A stretch of 64,000 bases of DNA from Companilactobacillus hulinensis (lineage in GTDB: Bacteria; Bacillota; Bacilli; Lactobacillales; Lactobacillaceae): positions 1 through 64,000 of the forward strand of contig NZ_RHOO01000007.1 in the NCBI RefSeq assembly GCF_003946555.1. Reading direction: 5' to 3'. The position numbers and the translations under genes were made by a program. Below, piece after piece: positions 35,381 through 43,636 of this stretch; the first letter of the stretch is position 1; each line of letters starts with the position of its first letter. Below the pieces are notes generated by a model that searched no databases, was not told the origin of the DNA, and saw only the letters and a program-made list of their open reading frames with translations.

Positions 35381-36256
35381 ATGGAACTCAGAGTATTACG
35401 ATATTTTCTAGCAATTTGTCGGGAAAAAAACATTTCAAAGGCTGCTGAATCTCTGCACATCGCACAGCCATCACTTTCAAAACAGTTGAAAGATTTGGAG
35501 GAAGAACTCGGTGTAACTCTAGTAAAACGTGGACATCGTCAGATAACTTTGACCCAGGAAGGTCATTATTTACGAGAACGTGCTGAAGAAATGGTCAGCA
35601 TCGCCGATAAAACTACATATAACTTACAATCGACTAATATTATCAGCGGTGAATTGTACATTGGCGCCGGTGAAAGTTTGGCTATGACTAGAATTATGAA
35701 AATCGTTGATTCAATCATTCAGGATAATTCCGAAGTCAAAATTAACTTTTATAGTGGCAATGCTGATGAAATCGAATCAAGAATCGACAACGGCACGCTG
35801 GATTTTGGAGTTGTCATGGGTGATAGAAAAACCGAAAACTTCGAAAGTTTGATTCTACCTGAACGAAATGAATTTGGAGTTATTATGCCGATAGACTCTG
35901 AACTAGCTTCTAAAAACAAAATCAATCCTGACGACCTGGTTGGTAAACCATTGATAGTTTCAAATCAATCTATGGTTCAAGACAAGTTTCGTAATTGGTG
36001 GGGCAAGAATTACGACAACATCAGCGTTGTTGCTTCAACTAATCTAGCTTACAACGTTTCTCTTCTAGCCAAGTTGCACCACACCTATTTGATTACCTAT
36101 GATGGATTGATAAATACTGATGAAGATAGTGGATTAGTTTTTAAGCCACTATCGCCGAAAATCACAGATCCCAATACCGTTATCTGGAAACCAAATTCTC
36201 AACTTTCTAATATTGCACAATTATTCATTGATAAGTTGCAGAATTCTTTGGACTAA
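35381..36256 (+). CDS. LysR-family transcriptional regulator
   Basis: This 291-aa LysR-type regulator has an N-terminal winged helix (MELRVLRYFLAICREKNISKAAESLHIAQPSLSKQLKDLEEELGVTLVKRG) and a C-terminal periplasmic-binding-like effector domain (GELYIGAGE; LDFGVVMGD). It is divergent from the SDR/hydrolase operon, the usual arrangement for control of a neighbouring operon. The inducer is unknown. Confidence 0.88.
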   Translation: MELRVLRYFLAICREKNISKAAESLHIAQPSLSKQLKDLEEELGVTLVKRGHRQITLTQEGHYLRERAEEMVSIADKTTYNLQSTNIISGELYIGAGESLAMTRIMKIVDSIIQDNSEVKINFYSGNADEIESRIDNGTLDFGVVMGDRKTENFESLILPERNEFGVIMPIDSELASKNKINPDDLVGKPLIVSNQSMVQDKFRNWWGKNYDNISVVASTNLAYNVSLLAKLHHTYLITYDGLINTDEDSGLVFKPLSPKITDPNTVIWKPNSQLSNIAQLFIDKLQNSLD

Positions 36257-36298
36257 AGTTAAATAGTTACAATAATCGGAAAGGTAAAGGTAAAATAT

Positions 36299-36460
36299 AT
36301 GAAATCGAAAGCTTACGATCAACCTGACGCTGAATCCATATTAAAAAAGAAAATGGAAAAGCAAAAAGCTTCTTTAGAACTCAATGAAACATTGAGATTA
36401 GTGCCTGTAAAAAAATTAAATACTAAAAAGGAAATTGCTGATTTTTTTAAGAATAATTAG
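36299..36460 (+). CDS. 53-aa charged peptide
   Basis: A small gene of 53 codons starts 43 bases after lysR, with GGAAAGGTAAAGG upstream. The product is highly charged and helical (ILKKKMEKQKASLELNETLRL) and ends KEIADFFKNN. No family is recognised. A strong hairpin terminator follows within 10 bases, which supports its being a real last gene of the lysR transcript. Confidence 0.5.
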   Translation: MKSKAYDQPDAESILKKKMEKQKASLELNETLRLVPVKKLNTKKEIADFFKNN

Positions 36461-36467
36461 ACAAAAC

Positions 36468-36509
36468 AAAGAGGTATGACTCTGCATTAGCAGAATCATA
36501 CCTCTTTTT
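36468..36509. terminator. Bidirectional terminator
   Basis: AAAGAGGTATGA pairs with TCATACCTCTTT. Confidence 0.8.
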
Positions 36510-36513
36510 ACAT

Positions 36514-37365
36514 CTATAACAAAACCACTCCGACACCAACTAATCCTGGACCAGTGTGAACTCCAAGAGCCGGACCAACTTGTCCGAAGAACTGTTTGCT
36601 ACCTTTGATACCATTCTCAGCTAGCAAGTCAACCATCCGTTGACCGGCAACCTCATCAGCACCATGTCCAATAGCCAATAAGTAATCCTTGTGATCATCA
36701 ATAAATTTGGTAGCCAAATCAAGCATTAGTTTTTGACCCTTTTTCATACCGCGAGCCTTAGCAGCTGTGGTATAAATGCCTTCACTATTACATGTGATGA
36801 TCGGTGCAAGTTTCAACATATTACCAACAACTGAAGTTACCAATCCGATACGACCACCGGCACGAAGATATTCCAACGTTGGAATACAGAAATAAACCAC
36901 TGTATTCTTAATCATCTTATCCACGCCAACAACCACTTCAGCGTAACTCTTACCTGCATCAACCAGATCCTTGGCTCCGACACCAATTAATCCAGCGGCA
37001 ACAGCAACTTGCTTAGTATCAAATGCTGTAAAGGTGAATCTATCATCGTCTTCAAGCAACACTTTTAAGAAGTTATAAGTACCGCTTAATCCGGATGAAA
37101 CTGAGATTGAAACAATGTGATCATAACCATCTGCGGCTATTTCGTCTAACTTTTCACTGATACATTCACCTGAAGGTAGGGATGTCTTGGGTATTTCTTT
37201 TTCTAGACCGTTATAGACCTCAACCGCAGTAATATCTACACGATCTTTATATGTTTTATCTGCGTAAATAATTTGCATTGGCAATTCATACACGCCTGAT
37301 TTTTTTAAGTACTCCTCAGGGATATCACAGCAAGAATCTACCAATATAGCAATCTTTTCTGTCAT
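36514..37365 (-). CDS. DegV-family fatty-acid-binding protein
   Basis: This 283-aa DegV/FakB-type protein has AILVDSCCDIPEEY at the N-terminus, SISVSSGLSGTYN (the family's SSxxSGT motif that binds the fatty acid carboxylate), YLRAGGRIG and HTGPG near the end. FakB proteins present fatty acids to the FakA kinase for incorporation into phospholipids. No fakA is adjacent. It overlaps the upstream DUF1836 gene by 4 bases. Confidence 0.9.
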   Translation of the reverse strand: MTEKIAILVDSCCDIPEEYLKKSGVYELPMQIIYADKTYKDRVDITAVEVYNGLEKEIPKTSLPSGECISEKLDEIAADGYDHIVSISVSSGLSGTYNFLKVLLEDDDRFTFTAFDTKQVAVAAGLIGVGAKDLVDAGKSYAEVVVGVDKMIKNTVVYFCIPTLEYLRAGGRIGLVTSVVGNMLKLAPIITCNSEGIYTTAAKARGMKKGQKLMLDLATKFIDDHKDYLLAIGHGADEVAGQRMVDLLAENGIKGSKQFFGQVGPALGVHTGPGLVGVGVVLL

Positions 37366-37907
37366 TTCTCATTACTCTTTTCTTTCGAGCCGTCGCTATT
37401 ATCTAGCAATAATATCTTCTTAGTTGCCCATTTTGTGGCAAAAGACATTGTTACCATCTCAACCATCAGATACTCAGGTGACTTATTGCCTTCCGACAAT
37501 TTCTGGTCTTCAGCACGATGATTGATAATCTTCAAAGCAGTCTCTTGCTTCTCACAGAAGAAATCGAAGGCATTTTCAATACCACCGTTCAATTGTGTCA
37601 TCAACTCAATACCCTCTTCGATCTCGCTGATTGAAACGACTTGCTTCAAGAATGTAATAGCAATTAAATATGCCAAATGTTCTCTGGTATATCTCTTTTT
37701 AATCGGATGTGGTAGAAGTCCGTTCTTGACGTAATTATTAACCATCGATGTAGTAACGATTGGTCCATCATCTAACCAAATAGGACCCAAATACTTATCT
37801 ATCAATGTTAATAATTGGTCTCTGTACAAATCCAATTCTGGTAAATCTGACCAGCGTGGTAACTTGAATTCCTCTAAATTATCTAACCATTCTTGCAATT
37901 CATCCAT
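37362..37907 (-). CDS. DUF1836-domain protein
   Basis: This 181-aa soluble protein has the DUF1836 pattern: an N-terminal region with LPRWSDLPELDLYRDQLLTLIDKYL, then a MerR-like helix-turn-helix segment (ITTSMVNNYVKNGLLPHPIKKRYTREHLAYLIAITFLK). It is often found before degV genes in lactobacilli; a regulatory role is likely but unproven. It overlaps degV by 4 bases (ATGA). An AAAGAGGTG ribosome binding site precedes the ATG. Confidence 0.85.
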   Translation of the reverse strand: MDELQEWLDNLEEFKLPRWSDLPELDLYRDQLLTLIDKYLGPIWLDDGPIVTTSMVNNYVKNGLLPHPIKKRYTREHLAYLIAITFLKQVVSISEIEEGIELMTQLNGGIENAFDFFCEKQETALKIINHRAEDQKLSEGNKSPEYLMVEMVTMSFATKWATKKILLLDNSDGSKEKSNEK

Positions 37908-38000
37908 TAAAAAGCACCTCTTTATAATTACTAATATAATTTATCATAATAATTAATACTATTCAATCTAGTTTTTAAAACTAGATAAAAATAATAATAA

Positions 38001-38024
38001 AAAAAGTCGAATCACTTCGACTTT
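38001..38024 (-). terminator. Terminator of the ABC/LytTR operon
   Basis: AAAGTCGA and TCGACTTT overlap the DUF3021 stop codon, with a T run on the minus strand. Confidence 0.75.
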
Positions 38025-38410
38025 CTTTTGCGTATTGCCGCATTGATCTTTTTTGTACCAACAATGTCTGATAGATACATTATTAGCCACACCATTCCGT
38101 ACACAACAATTACTGTGATAACAAAATCTAACGTATGATCAATTATTTTCCACCTTGATACCAACATCATCGCCCAAACAATAATTACTGTAACAATCAT
38201 ATGCAGCAACAGCCGTATTGGAAAGTTAAACCAATCTGTTTCAAATATCATCGAAACGATCCCGATTAATCCACTGAAGAAGAACAAGGATGCAATTTCA
38301 CGTACGGTTGCCTCTATTCCGCCAGCAAAGAGCCCTACCAGAAGAAAACTAAATGATCCTAACAAAACACCAATCAAAAAATATCTTATAGTTTTAAGTA
38401 ATTTATCCAT
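38012..38410 (-). CDS. DUF3021 membrane protein
   Basis: This 132-aa protein has four predicted membrane helices, and its opening FLIGVLLGSFSFLLVGLFAGGIEATVREIASLFFFSGLIGIVSMIFE is typical of DUF3021. These proteins are nearly always encoded next to LytTR regulators and are thought to restrain the regulator at the membrane. It starts 10 bases after the LytTR gene, in the same operon as an ABC-2 transporter. Confidence 0.88.
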   Translation of the reverse strand: MDKLLKTIRYFLIGVLLGSFSFLLVGLFAGGIEATVREIASLFFFSGLIGIVSMIFETDWFNFPIRLLLHMIVTVIIVWAMMLVSRWKIIDHTLDFVITVIVVYGMVWLIMYLSDIVGTKKINAAIRKRKSK

Positions 38411-38419
38411 ATTTTTACC

Positions 38420-38871
38420 TCACATCCCCAGCTGTCCTTTTAGTTCAGTCAAATATTTTCTACTAACACTAAACTTCAAATCATCTGTCAAAAAGGCCGT
38501 CATATTGCCTGAAAAAGCTGTCTCTAAAGAATCTAGATGATTCAAATTGATGACAGTATTCTTAGATATTTGGACAAAGTTACCATCATTGATACGCTCG
38601 GTCATTTTCTTTAATTGACCACGTAAGCGATAAATCTTTTCGTGCGTATAAATGGTCAATTCATTCTCAAAAACCTCAATGGCAATGATTTGATCAATTT
38701 GAACCATAACCACACGATCATCACAGAAAGGGGGATGACAGAGAACTTTGAATTCAATTCGTCTAATCTCTTCATCAATTCCTGAACTTCATTGGTAAAG
38801 TTGGATGCTTTGACAGTCACATCAATTTCATCCTTTGGTATTTTGTCATCCTGATTAAAATTTATTTTCAT
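38420..38871 (-). pseudogene. LytTR DNA-binding regulator, frameshifted
   Basis: Two overlapping frames together make one LytTR protein of about 150 aa. The N-terminal part starts at 38871 (MKINFNQDDKIPKDEIDVTVKASNF..ELNSKFSVIP), while the C-terminal LytTR domain reads from about 38740 to 38420 in another frame (VQIDQIIAIEVFENELTIYTHEKIYRLRGQLKKM..FVQISKNTVINLNHL). The frames meet at a run of five G (38730-38734, C5 in the gene). One more C would join them. This can be a true mutation, phase variation or a sequencing error. As written, the N-terminal product stops as a 71-aa peptide, and the LytTR domain could only be made from an internal start. Confidence 0.75.
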
Positions 38872-38898
38872 CCCACACTCTCCCTTACATAGTTACAA

Positions 38899-39768
38899 TC
38901 AAACCTTACTAAGAACCAATCTTCGACTGATTCGTGAAATCAAAAATACACAGATGCTGATAACTAGTGCAAAGCTAATAAATATCAACAGATCCTGTTG
39001 AAAAGTAAGTGCTCCATTCCAACTAATACTTATACCCATAACTTCTTTAAACTTCGACAACACAGATACCGGTAATTTATTAAATGATTTATTTAATTGT
39101 GCATTCATCAAAATGTTTCGATACATCGCTGAATTATATGGTGCTGGAGTATATTTCATCAAGTTCTGCATAGTGGTTGGTAACGTGCCGATCGGCATAT
39201 AAACACCAGCGAAAAACCCTGAAGCAGTCCCGATTATTGAGGATATCTTACCAAGAGTATCCACTTTTTTGACAAAAGATAATAGTAATAAATTAAAAAT
39301 CGTCCAAGTGAAGCTGCTTAGTATTGAAATACCAAATACCTGTGGGAAAATCGTCAAATCCAACGAACTGTTATCTACAATCATAAAATATATTCCCATT
39401 ATAAAGTACATAATTAGTTGCATGATAACACCTATAAACACCGACGTAACAATATATGCAAACTGTATACCGACATAACTAATATCGGTCAAATTAATAT
39501 CTGCCAAAACATGACTTTCCCTATCCTTAACCATCAAACTCAAACTACTTAACGTTGTAGTGATTGCAGTGATTGTCAGCGTGCCACCAATTAACCATGG
39601 ATCCAAAAGTAGTTTGGTATCAGGAACTTTGCTCCAGCTAGTTATCATATTCTGACTTAGAAACGCCAAGTACAGAACAAAAGAAATCATTGCTCCCATC
39701 AGTGAGAAAAAGATTCCACTTCTATCATTAAAGTACATTTTTAAATTACGACTAATTAATCCGCTCAT
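38899..39768 (-). CDS. ABC-2 type transporter permease
   Basis: This 289-aa integral membrane protein has six predicted helices and the ABC-2 pattern (RNLKMYFNDRSGIFFSLMGAMISFVLYLAFL; FFAGVYMPIGTLPTTMQNLMKYTPAPY). It pairs with the ATPase that ends 2 bases upstream. Together with LytTR and DUF3021 this is a common Lactobacillaceae cassette, probably a drug or antimicrobial-peptide exporter with its own regulator. Confidence 0.88.
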   Translation of the reverse strand: MSGLISRNLKMYFNDRSGIFFSLMGAMISFVLYLAFLSQNMITSWSKVPDTKLLLDPWLIGGTLTITAITTTLSSLSLMVKDRESHVLADINLTDISYVGIQFAYIVTSVFIGVIMQLIMYFIMGIYFMIVDNSSLDLTIFPQVFGISILSSFTWTIFNLLLLSFVKKVDTLGKISSIIGTASGFFAGVYMPIGTLPTTMQNLMKYTPAPYNSAMYRNILMNAQLNKSFNKLPVSVLSKFKEVMGISISWNGALTFQQDLLIFISFALVISICVFLISRISRRLVLSKV

Positions 39769-39769
39769 A

Positions 39770-40603
39770 TTAACGTATCTCCTTACCAGTTAAATTCATA
39801 AAGACATCATTCATTGTTCCGGGACGATATTCGAAATCAGAAATAGCTTGAGAATTATCAGATAATATTTTTATTGCTTGATTCTTATCATTAACAGTCA
39901 GTTCCTTAGATTCACCATTCTGGTAATATAAGGTCAAAATATTTTTGGTGTACTGTTTTTGAAGCTTACTTACCGTATCTTCGGCAATTATTTTGCCTTG
40001 ATCAATAATGTATACATAATCTGCAGTTTGAGCTTCCTCCAAATAATGAGTAGTTAAAATAATTGTTAAACCAGTGTCGTGCCTTAATTGATTAAGTACA
40101 TCCCAAATCGCTGTCCTAGTCTGAATGTCTAATCCAGTTGATGGTTCGTCTAAAAATAGTAATTCAGGATTGTTGACTAAGGCTCTAGCAATATCAACAC
40201 GACGTCTCTGACCACCTGATAGACTTCCATATTTTTGTTTCCAAATACTTTCCAAATTGAACTTATTTATCAATAATTGTATCTGAGTTGGCTTATTATA
40301 CATTTTGGCTCTCGTCATAATGTTGTCCTTAACAGATAAGTTGGCATCTAAAACGCTACTCTGAAAAACTACACCTATTTTATTTCGATACTCCCGATTG
40401 ATAGTAGTTTTTTCGTCAAATTCAATCTGTCCACTGGTTGGTTGGATAATTCCTGTCAACATGTTGATCGTGGTAGATTTACCAGCACCATTAGGTCCTA
40501 GAAATACGACGAAGTCACCTTTATTGATAGTCAAATTAATATTGTCCACAGCTATTTTATTTTGAAATTTTTTAGTTAATGATGTTGCCTGTAGTAGTTT
40601 CAT
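39770..40603 (-). CDS. ABC transporter ATP-binding protein
   Basis: This 277-aa ATPase has Walker A GPNGAGKST (about 36-44), signature LSGGQRRRV, Walker B LLFLDEPSTGLD and the H-loop TTHYLEEA. A C-terminal extension (about 215-277) resembles that of drug exporters. The start is the ATG at 40603 (MKLLQATSL) behind GGAG; the longer frame to 40633 begins in the left arm of an inverted repeat. First gene of the four-gene operon. Both start codon and ribosome binding site are enclosed by that inverted repeat. Confidence 0.9.
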   Translation of the reverse strand: MKLLQATSLTKKFQNKIAVDNINLTINKGDFVVFLGPNGAGKSTTINMLTGIIQPTSGQIEFDEKTTINREYRNKIGVVFQSSVLDANLSVKDNIMTRAKMYNKPTQIQLLINKFNLESIWKQKYGSLSGGQRRRVDIARALVNNPELLFLDEPSTGLDIQTRTAIWDVLNQLRHDTGLTIILTTHYLEEAQTADYVYIIDQGKIIAEDTVSKLQKQYTKNILTLYYQNGESKELTVNDKNQAIKILSDNSQAISDFEYRPGTMNDVFMNLTGKEIR

Positions 40604-40636
40604 AATGGTCATCTCCATTTGATTTATGACCATTAT
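40602..40636 (-). promoter_or_regulatory. Inverted repeat enclosing the ribosome binding site of the ABC ATPase
   Basis: ATAATGGTCAT (40602-40612) and ATGACCATTAT (40626-40636) are perfect 11-bp arms separated by 13 bases. On the transcript the loop holds the GGAG ribosome binding site and the stem holds part of the start codon. This can be an operator for LytTR or another regulator, or an RNA hairpin limiting translation. Confidence 0.55.
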
Positions 40637-40754
40637 TTTATGCAGAAAAAGTTATTTGTATTCAGTTTTGAAACAAGTGGTAATTATTTGATGTTTAGTG
40701 GTTATTTTTGAGTAATAAAAAATCCTCCTAGGTTTCTCTGGGAAGACTTTTGAT

Positions 40755-40910
40755 TTATTTATCTAAGTATCTCATTAATTCATCAACATTGGTAAATGAT
40801 GGTGTATCATCTGGAATCAATCCGGATTCCTTTGCCCTTGCTTCAATCATTGCACAGCGGGTAGTCTCATTTGGTATATAACACTTATCAGTTTCGTTAT
40901 TCAATTCCAT
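40755..40910 (-). CDS. RelB/DinJ-like antitoxin fragment or orphan antitoxin
   Basis: This 51-aa protein (MELNNETDKCYIPNETTRCAMIEARAKESGLIPDDTPSFTNVDELMRYLDK) matches the appearance of the C-terminal toxin-wrapping half of RelB/DinJ antitoxins, which typically end in an NVDELMRDL-type motif. The ribbon-helix-helix DNA-binding half is missing, and no toxin gene is adjacent. GAAGGAGTGG lies in front of the ATG at 40910. It follows the TetR gene by 43 bases on the same strand. It could be a remnant or a protein of a different family. Confidence 0.5.
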   Translation of the reverse strand: MELNNETDKCYIPNETTRCAMIEARAKESGLIPDDTPSFTNVDELMRYLDK

Positions 40911-40953
40911 AGAATCACCACTCCTTCTAATCTGAAACAAATATAACACATAT

Positions 40954-41517
40954 TTAATTTCCATTTTCTAGTATCTTATTCAAATTAATCTCAAAACTAT
41001 CAGTATTCTTGATCAGCGGATTATGAAACCAACCAATTCCTTCATTGACAACCTCACCAATAACTAACGAGCGAATACCACGGGTGATAGTCATTTTCGC
41101 TTTATCATCAGTAACAAATTTCTCGATAAAAGTATTCATCATCATTCTCAAATGTAGCGTCTCGTCTCCGATAATTTTATCTTTAGAAATTTCAGCTGTT
41201 TTTAACACCAGTAACGATAATGACAAATTGCTTAATCCGAACTTTCGCATTACTTTAGCAACTTGAATTATGCCTTCTTTGCCACTGTACCCAAAACATT
41301 CAGTTTTGATTTTATCGTCTAGTTTATCAAAGTAATATTTGGTCAGTGCTAAGTTTAAGTCATCCCTATTTTTAAAATAAAAATACAAAGCCTGTGTTTT
41401 ACAATCTAATTTTTCAGCAATACTTTTGAAAGTCGCTGAATCATAATTGCCATCAGTAATTAATTCAATCGCTGCTTGAATAATTTTGTCTTCAGACAGA
41501 TCACGTTTTTGTGTCAT
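40954..41517 (-). CDS. TetR/AcrR-family regulator
   Basis: This 187-aa regulator has an N-terminal helix-turn-helix (LSEDKIIQAAIELITDGNYDSATFKSIAEKLDCKTQALYFYFKNRDDL) and a helical ligand domain. It is divergent from the TauE-family gene, and an inverted repeat TTTACA-CTC-TGTAAA in the shared promoter region is its likely operator. The ligand is unknown. Confidence 0.85.
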   Translation of the reverse strand: MTQKRDLSEDKIIQAAIELITDGNYDSATFKSIAEKLDCKTQALYFYFKNRDDLNLALTKYYFDKLDDKIKTECFGYSGKEGIIQVAKVMRKFGLSNLSLSLLVLKTAEISKDKIIGDETLHLRMMMNTFIEKFVTDDKAKMTITRGIRSLVIGEVVNEGIGWFHNPLIKNTDSFEINLNKILENGN

Positions 41518-41543
41518 ACGTGTTCCTCCTTACTTCTTTACAT

Positions 41544-41558
41544 TTTACACTCTGTAAA
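41544..41558. promoter_or_regulatory. Candidate TetR operator
   Basis: TTTACA and TGTAAA with a 3-base spacer lie between the divergent tetR and tauE-like genes. Confidence 0.5.
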
Positions 41559-41592
41559 TTACAATTACCAATAGTAAATAGGAGATGTTAAG

Positions 41593-42348
41593 ATGACGTT
41601 TTTGTCCTTGATCTTAATTGGTTTTGTAATTGGTCTTTTCGTAATATCAACTGGCGGTGGCGGTGCTGCCTTCTACCTAGGAGTATTAACAAGTTTGTTC
41701 CATTTGAGTGCTCCAGTAGCAGCCGCAACTTCACTATTAACAGCCTTTCCATCTCTAGTAGTCGGAGCCTATGGTCATTATCGTACAGGAAACATCAGAT
41801 TCAAAGTCGGCAATCGAATGATGATTTCAGCCATTCCTGCCGTTGTAATTGGTGCGTGGATTGCTCCTTACATTCCCATAAAAATCTACACATGGATCGT
41901 CGCAATTATTCTTGTTGTTTTGGGAATTCAAATTCTAGTGCAGCATTTCTTCCTATCCAAATCTAAGAATTCAAATAAAAACTCCAGTCACGATGCCGTG
42001 AAAGCATCCGTATTCGGAGCCATTAGTGGCTTAATGGTCGGAGTCGCCGGATTAAGTGGTGGCGGCCCAATTCTAGCTGGATTATTATTACTCAATCTAG
42101 ATATGGTTCGTGCGGCCGCAACATCATCGTACGTACTTGTTGGTACTACTGGAGTTGGATTACTATTTCATCTATCAGGCGGTAATGTTAATTGGTCAAT
42201 TGGATTAAGCCTAATGATTGGGGCGATTGCCGGTGCCCTACTAGCACCAATACTCCTCGCCAAAATTAATCCAGTCAAGTTTAATAATTACGTCAGACCA
42301 TTCATCGGAATACTTTTGGTAGTCATGGGACTACAAATGATTCTTTAA
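41593..42348 (+). CDS. TauE/SafE-family membrane transporter
   Basis: This 251-aa membrane protein has about eight helices in two homologous halves, each opening with the family pattern (VISTGGGGAAFYLG and GVAGLSGGGPILAG). The TauE/SafE family exports sulfite, sulfoacetate or other organosulfur anions. GGAGATG precedes the ATG. Divergent TetR regulator; it overlaps the convergent chitosanase gene by 4 bases without an evident terminator. Confidence 0.85.
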   Translation: MTFLSLILIGFVIGLFVISTGGGGAAFYLGVLTSLFHLSAPVAAATSLLTAFPSLVVGAYGHYRTGNIRFKVGNRMMISAIPAVVIGAWIAPYIPIKIYTWIVAIILVVLGIQILVQHFFLSKSKNSNKNSSHDAVKASVFGAISGLMVGVAGLSGGGPILAGLLLLNLDMVRAAATSSYVLVGTTGVGLLFHLSGGNVNWSIGLSLMIGAIAGALLAPILLAKINPVKFNNYVRPFIGILLVVMGLQMIL

Positions 42349-43154
42349 AATTTATCCAGCTTCTCCTTTGTTAAATAGTATTTGTCACCGTACATTGTCC
42401 ATTTCAACGGCAACTTTAGTTGATAGTTTTTCTCACGAATAAACTTCTCCTGAGTCTTGATTCGTGACAAATCTTGATGTGCGGTCTCTTTTTTCATGAC
42501 TCTAGTTCTGTATTTGAGAAATGCTAATAGATACTTCTTTTGAGAACCGCCTTGTGCAGGTGTTTTGACATGTTTTATTGTTTTATTACGAATACCGCCA
42601 AAACTATCTTTGTCATTTCCGGGACCATGAACGACCAATGCATCATAATAAATATATTGTCCTAAAGATGACAAACCATCTCTTTGCGATAATTTAATAG
42701 AAGGATTCATATACATTTTGTCCAAGATCTCATTTTGAGCTTGGATAAATTTTTTGTCTTTAGCTGAAGATTTCCAAGTCTTTACGAATTTATTACCCAA
42801 ACCTTTATGTGACGAAGTTCCTTCAACTTTTTTCAACGCTGAGATGAACTTAGACAATTTATTATTGGGTTCTAAGGTTTGATACTTCTCCACAACATCA
42901 AGCAGATCACCAGTTTTGGAAGTAAAACCAATTATGCCCGCTGTATATCCACGTCCATCATGGATATCTTCAATGTATTTGTATTGTTTCTGATAGTTCA
43001 AACTAGAATTCTCCGCACTGGAAACTAAAGCAAAAATTGTCTTCCTTAACGTTCCATCCTGAACCGTAATATGATTATCAAACGCTGATGTAAATCCAAA
43101 ATTTGTTAACGCAATAAGCATTACTGAAAGGATCATTCCTAATTTTTTAAACAT
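42345..43154 (-). CDS. Secreted GH46 chitosanase
   Basis: This 269-aa secreted endo-chitosanase has a signal peptide at 1-24 (MFKKLGMILSVMLIALTNFGFTSA). GH46 catalytic residues are visible: Glu48 in SSAENS and Asp66 in EDIHDGRGYTAG, with the same 18-residue spacing as Glu22/Asp40 of Streptomyces N174. GPGNDKDSFGGIR and HQDLSRI are further family segments. It cleaves beta-1,4-glucosamine chains outside the cell. The start is the ATG at 43154 (AGAGGAAA upstream); the longer frame to 43283 would bury the signal peptide. A hairpin (TCCAAAG/CTTTGGA, about 43210-43240) lies upstream. Chitosanase is uncommon in lactic acid bacteria. Confidence 0.88.
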   Translation of the reverse strand: MFKKLGMILSVMLIALTNFGFTSAFDNHITVQDGTLRKTIFALVSSAENSSLNYQKQYKYIEDIHDGRGYTAGIIGFTSKTGDLLDVVEKYQTLEPNNKLSKFISALKKVEGTSSHKGLGNKFVKTWKSSAKDKKFIQAQNEILDKMYMNPSIKLSQRDGLSSLGQYIYYDALVVHGPGNDKDSFGGIRNKTIKHVKTPAQGGSQKKYLLAFLKYRTRVMKKETAHQDLSRIKTQEKFIREKNYQLKLPLKWTMYGDKYYLTKEKLDKF

Positions 43155-43390
43155 CTTTATTTCCTCTAATTCCAGTAAAACACAAATTGGTCTGAACCAT
43201 GCAAAAAAATCCAAAGCTGACATTAAGTCAAACTTTGGACTTTTGGTATTAATATTTTCATTTAAAAGCATATCAATAAACAATAGAATTACGCATGTTC
43301 ATATTAGGTTAAAGAAAATCACTCCTGTAAACTAGTAGCTATCGGAAGTTCAGACGGTGGCTAGCAAATCGATTTTTATTGAGAGGAGTG

Positions 43391-43495
43391 ATGCCTATGG
43401 AATTTTGCGTTAATGAGTGTCTCTCCAGTGAGGAGAAGCATGACAGTCTTTCAAGTGTTGTACCTAATGATTGCATTTTCATTGTTAGTGATTGA
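43391..43495 (+). CDS. Leader ORF overlapping the holin-like toxin
   Basis: A 34-codon frame with its own GAGAGGAG site starts at 43391 (MPMEFCVNECLSSEEKHD..) and overlaps the toxin gene in another frame, ending inside it. Ribosomes moving through it would open the small hairpin that hides the toxin ribosome binding site, so it may couple or tune toxin translation. The peptide itself shows no family. It may be regulatory only. Confidence 0.4.
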   Translation: MPMEFCVNECLSSEEKHDSLSSVVPNDCIFIVSD

Positions 43496-43523
43496 AATTC
43501 TGAAATTTAACCGAAAAAAATAA
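43440..43523 (+). CDS. Putative holin-like toxin (type I toxin peptide)
   Basis: A 27-aa hydrophobic peptide (MTVFQVLYLMIAFSLLVIEI plus a basic tail LKFNRKK) matches the holin-like toxin family of Firmicutes type I toxin-antitoxin systems, whose members open M-(S/T)-V-F. It would insert in the membrane. The ribosome binding site GGAGA (43431-43436 region) pairs with TCTCC just upstream, which hides it in a small hairpin. The gene ends at a bidirectional terminator, with a converging antisense promoter to the right. Confidence 0.75.
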   Translation: MTVFQVLYLMIAFSLLVIEILKFNRKK

Positions 43524-43630
43524 CCGCTGATTCAGACTTTGGACAGTCGCGGTTACTTTTTTCGTGATGAAACCACCGCCTAGGCGGCCGATTCTATACA
43601 GCAGACCAGTGCGGTCTGCTTCTTTATTAC
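43505..43630 (-). ncRNA. Predicted antisense antitoxin RNA
   Basis: The promoter at 43637-43665 on the minus strand would start an RNA near 43630 that runs over the shared terminator and stops near 43505, overlapping the 3' end of the toxin mRNA. It includes hairpins AGCAGACC/GGTCTGCT and CCGCCTAGGCGG. This is the layout of RNAI/RNAII-type systems, in which the antisense RNA blocks toxin translation. Confidence 0.55.
43521..43555. terminator. Bidirectional terminator shared by toxin and antisense RNA
   Basis: TAACCGC and GCGGTTA arms, with an A run on the left and a T run on the right, stop transcription from both sides. Confidence 0.8.
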
Positions 43631-43636
43631 ACCGAA

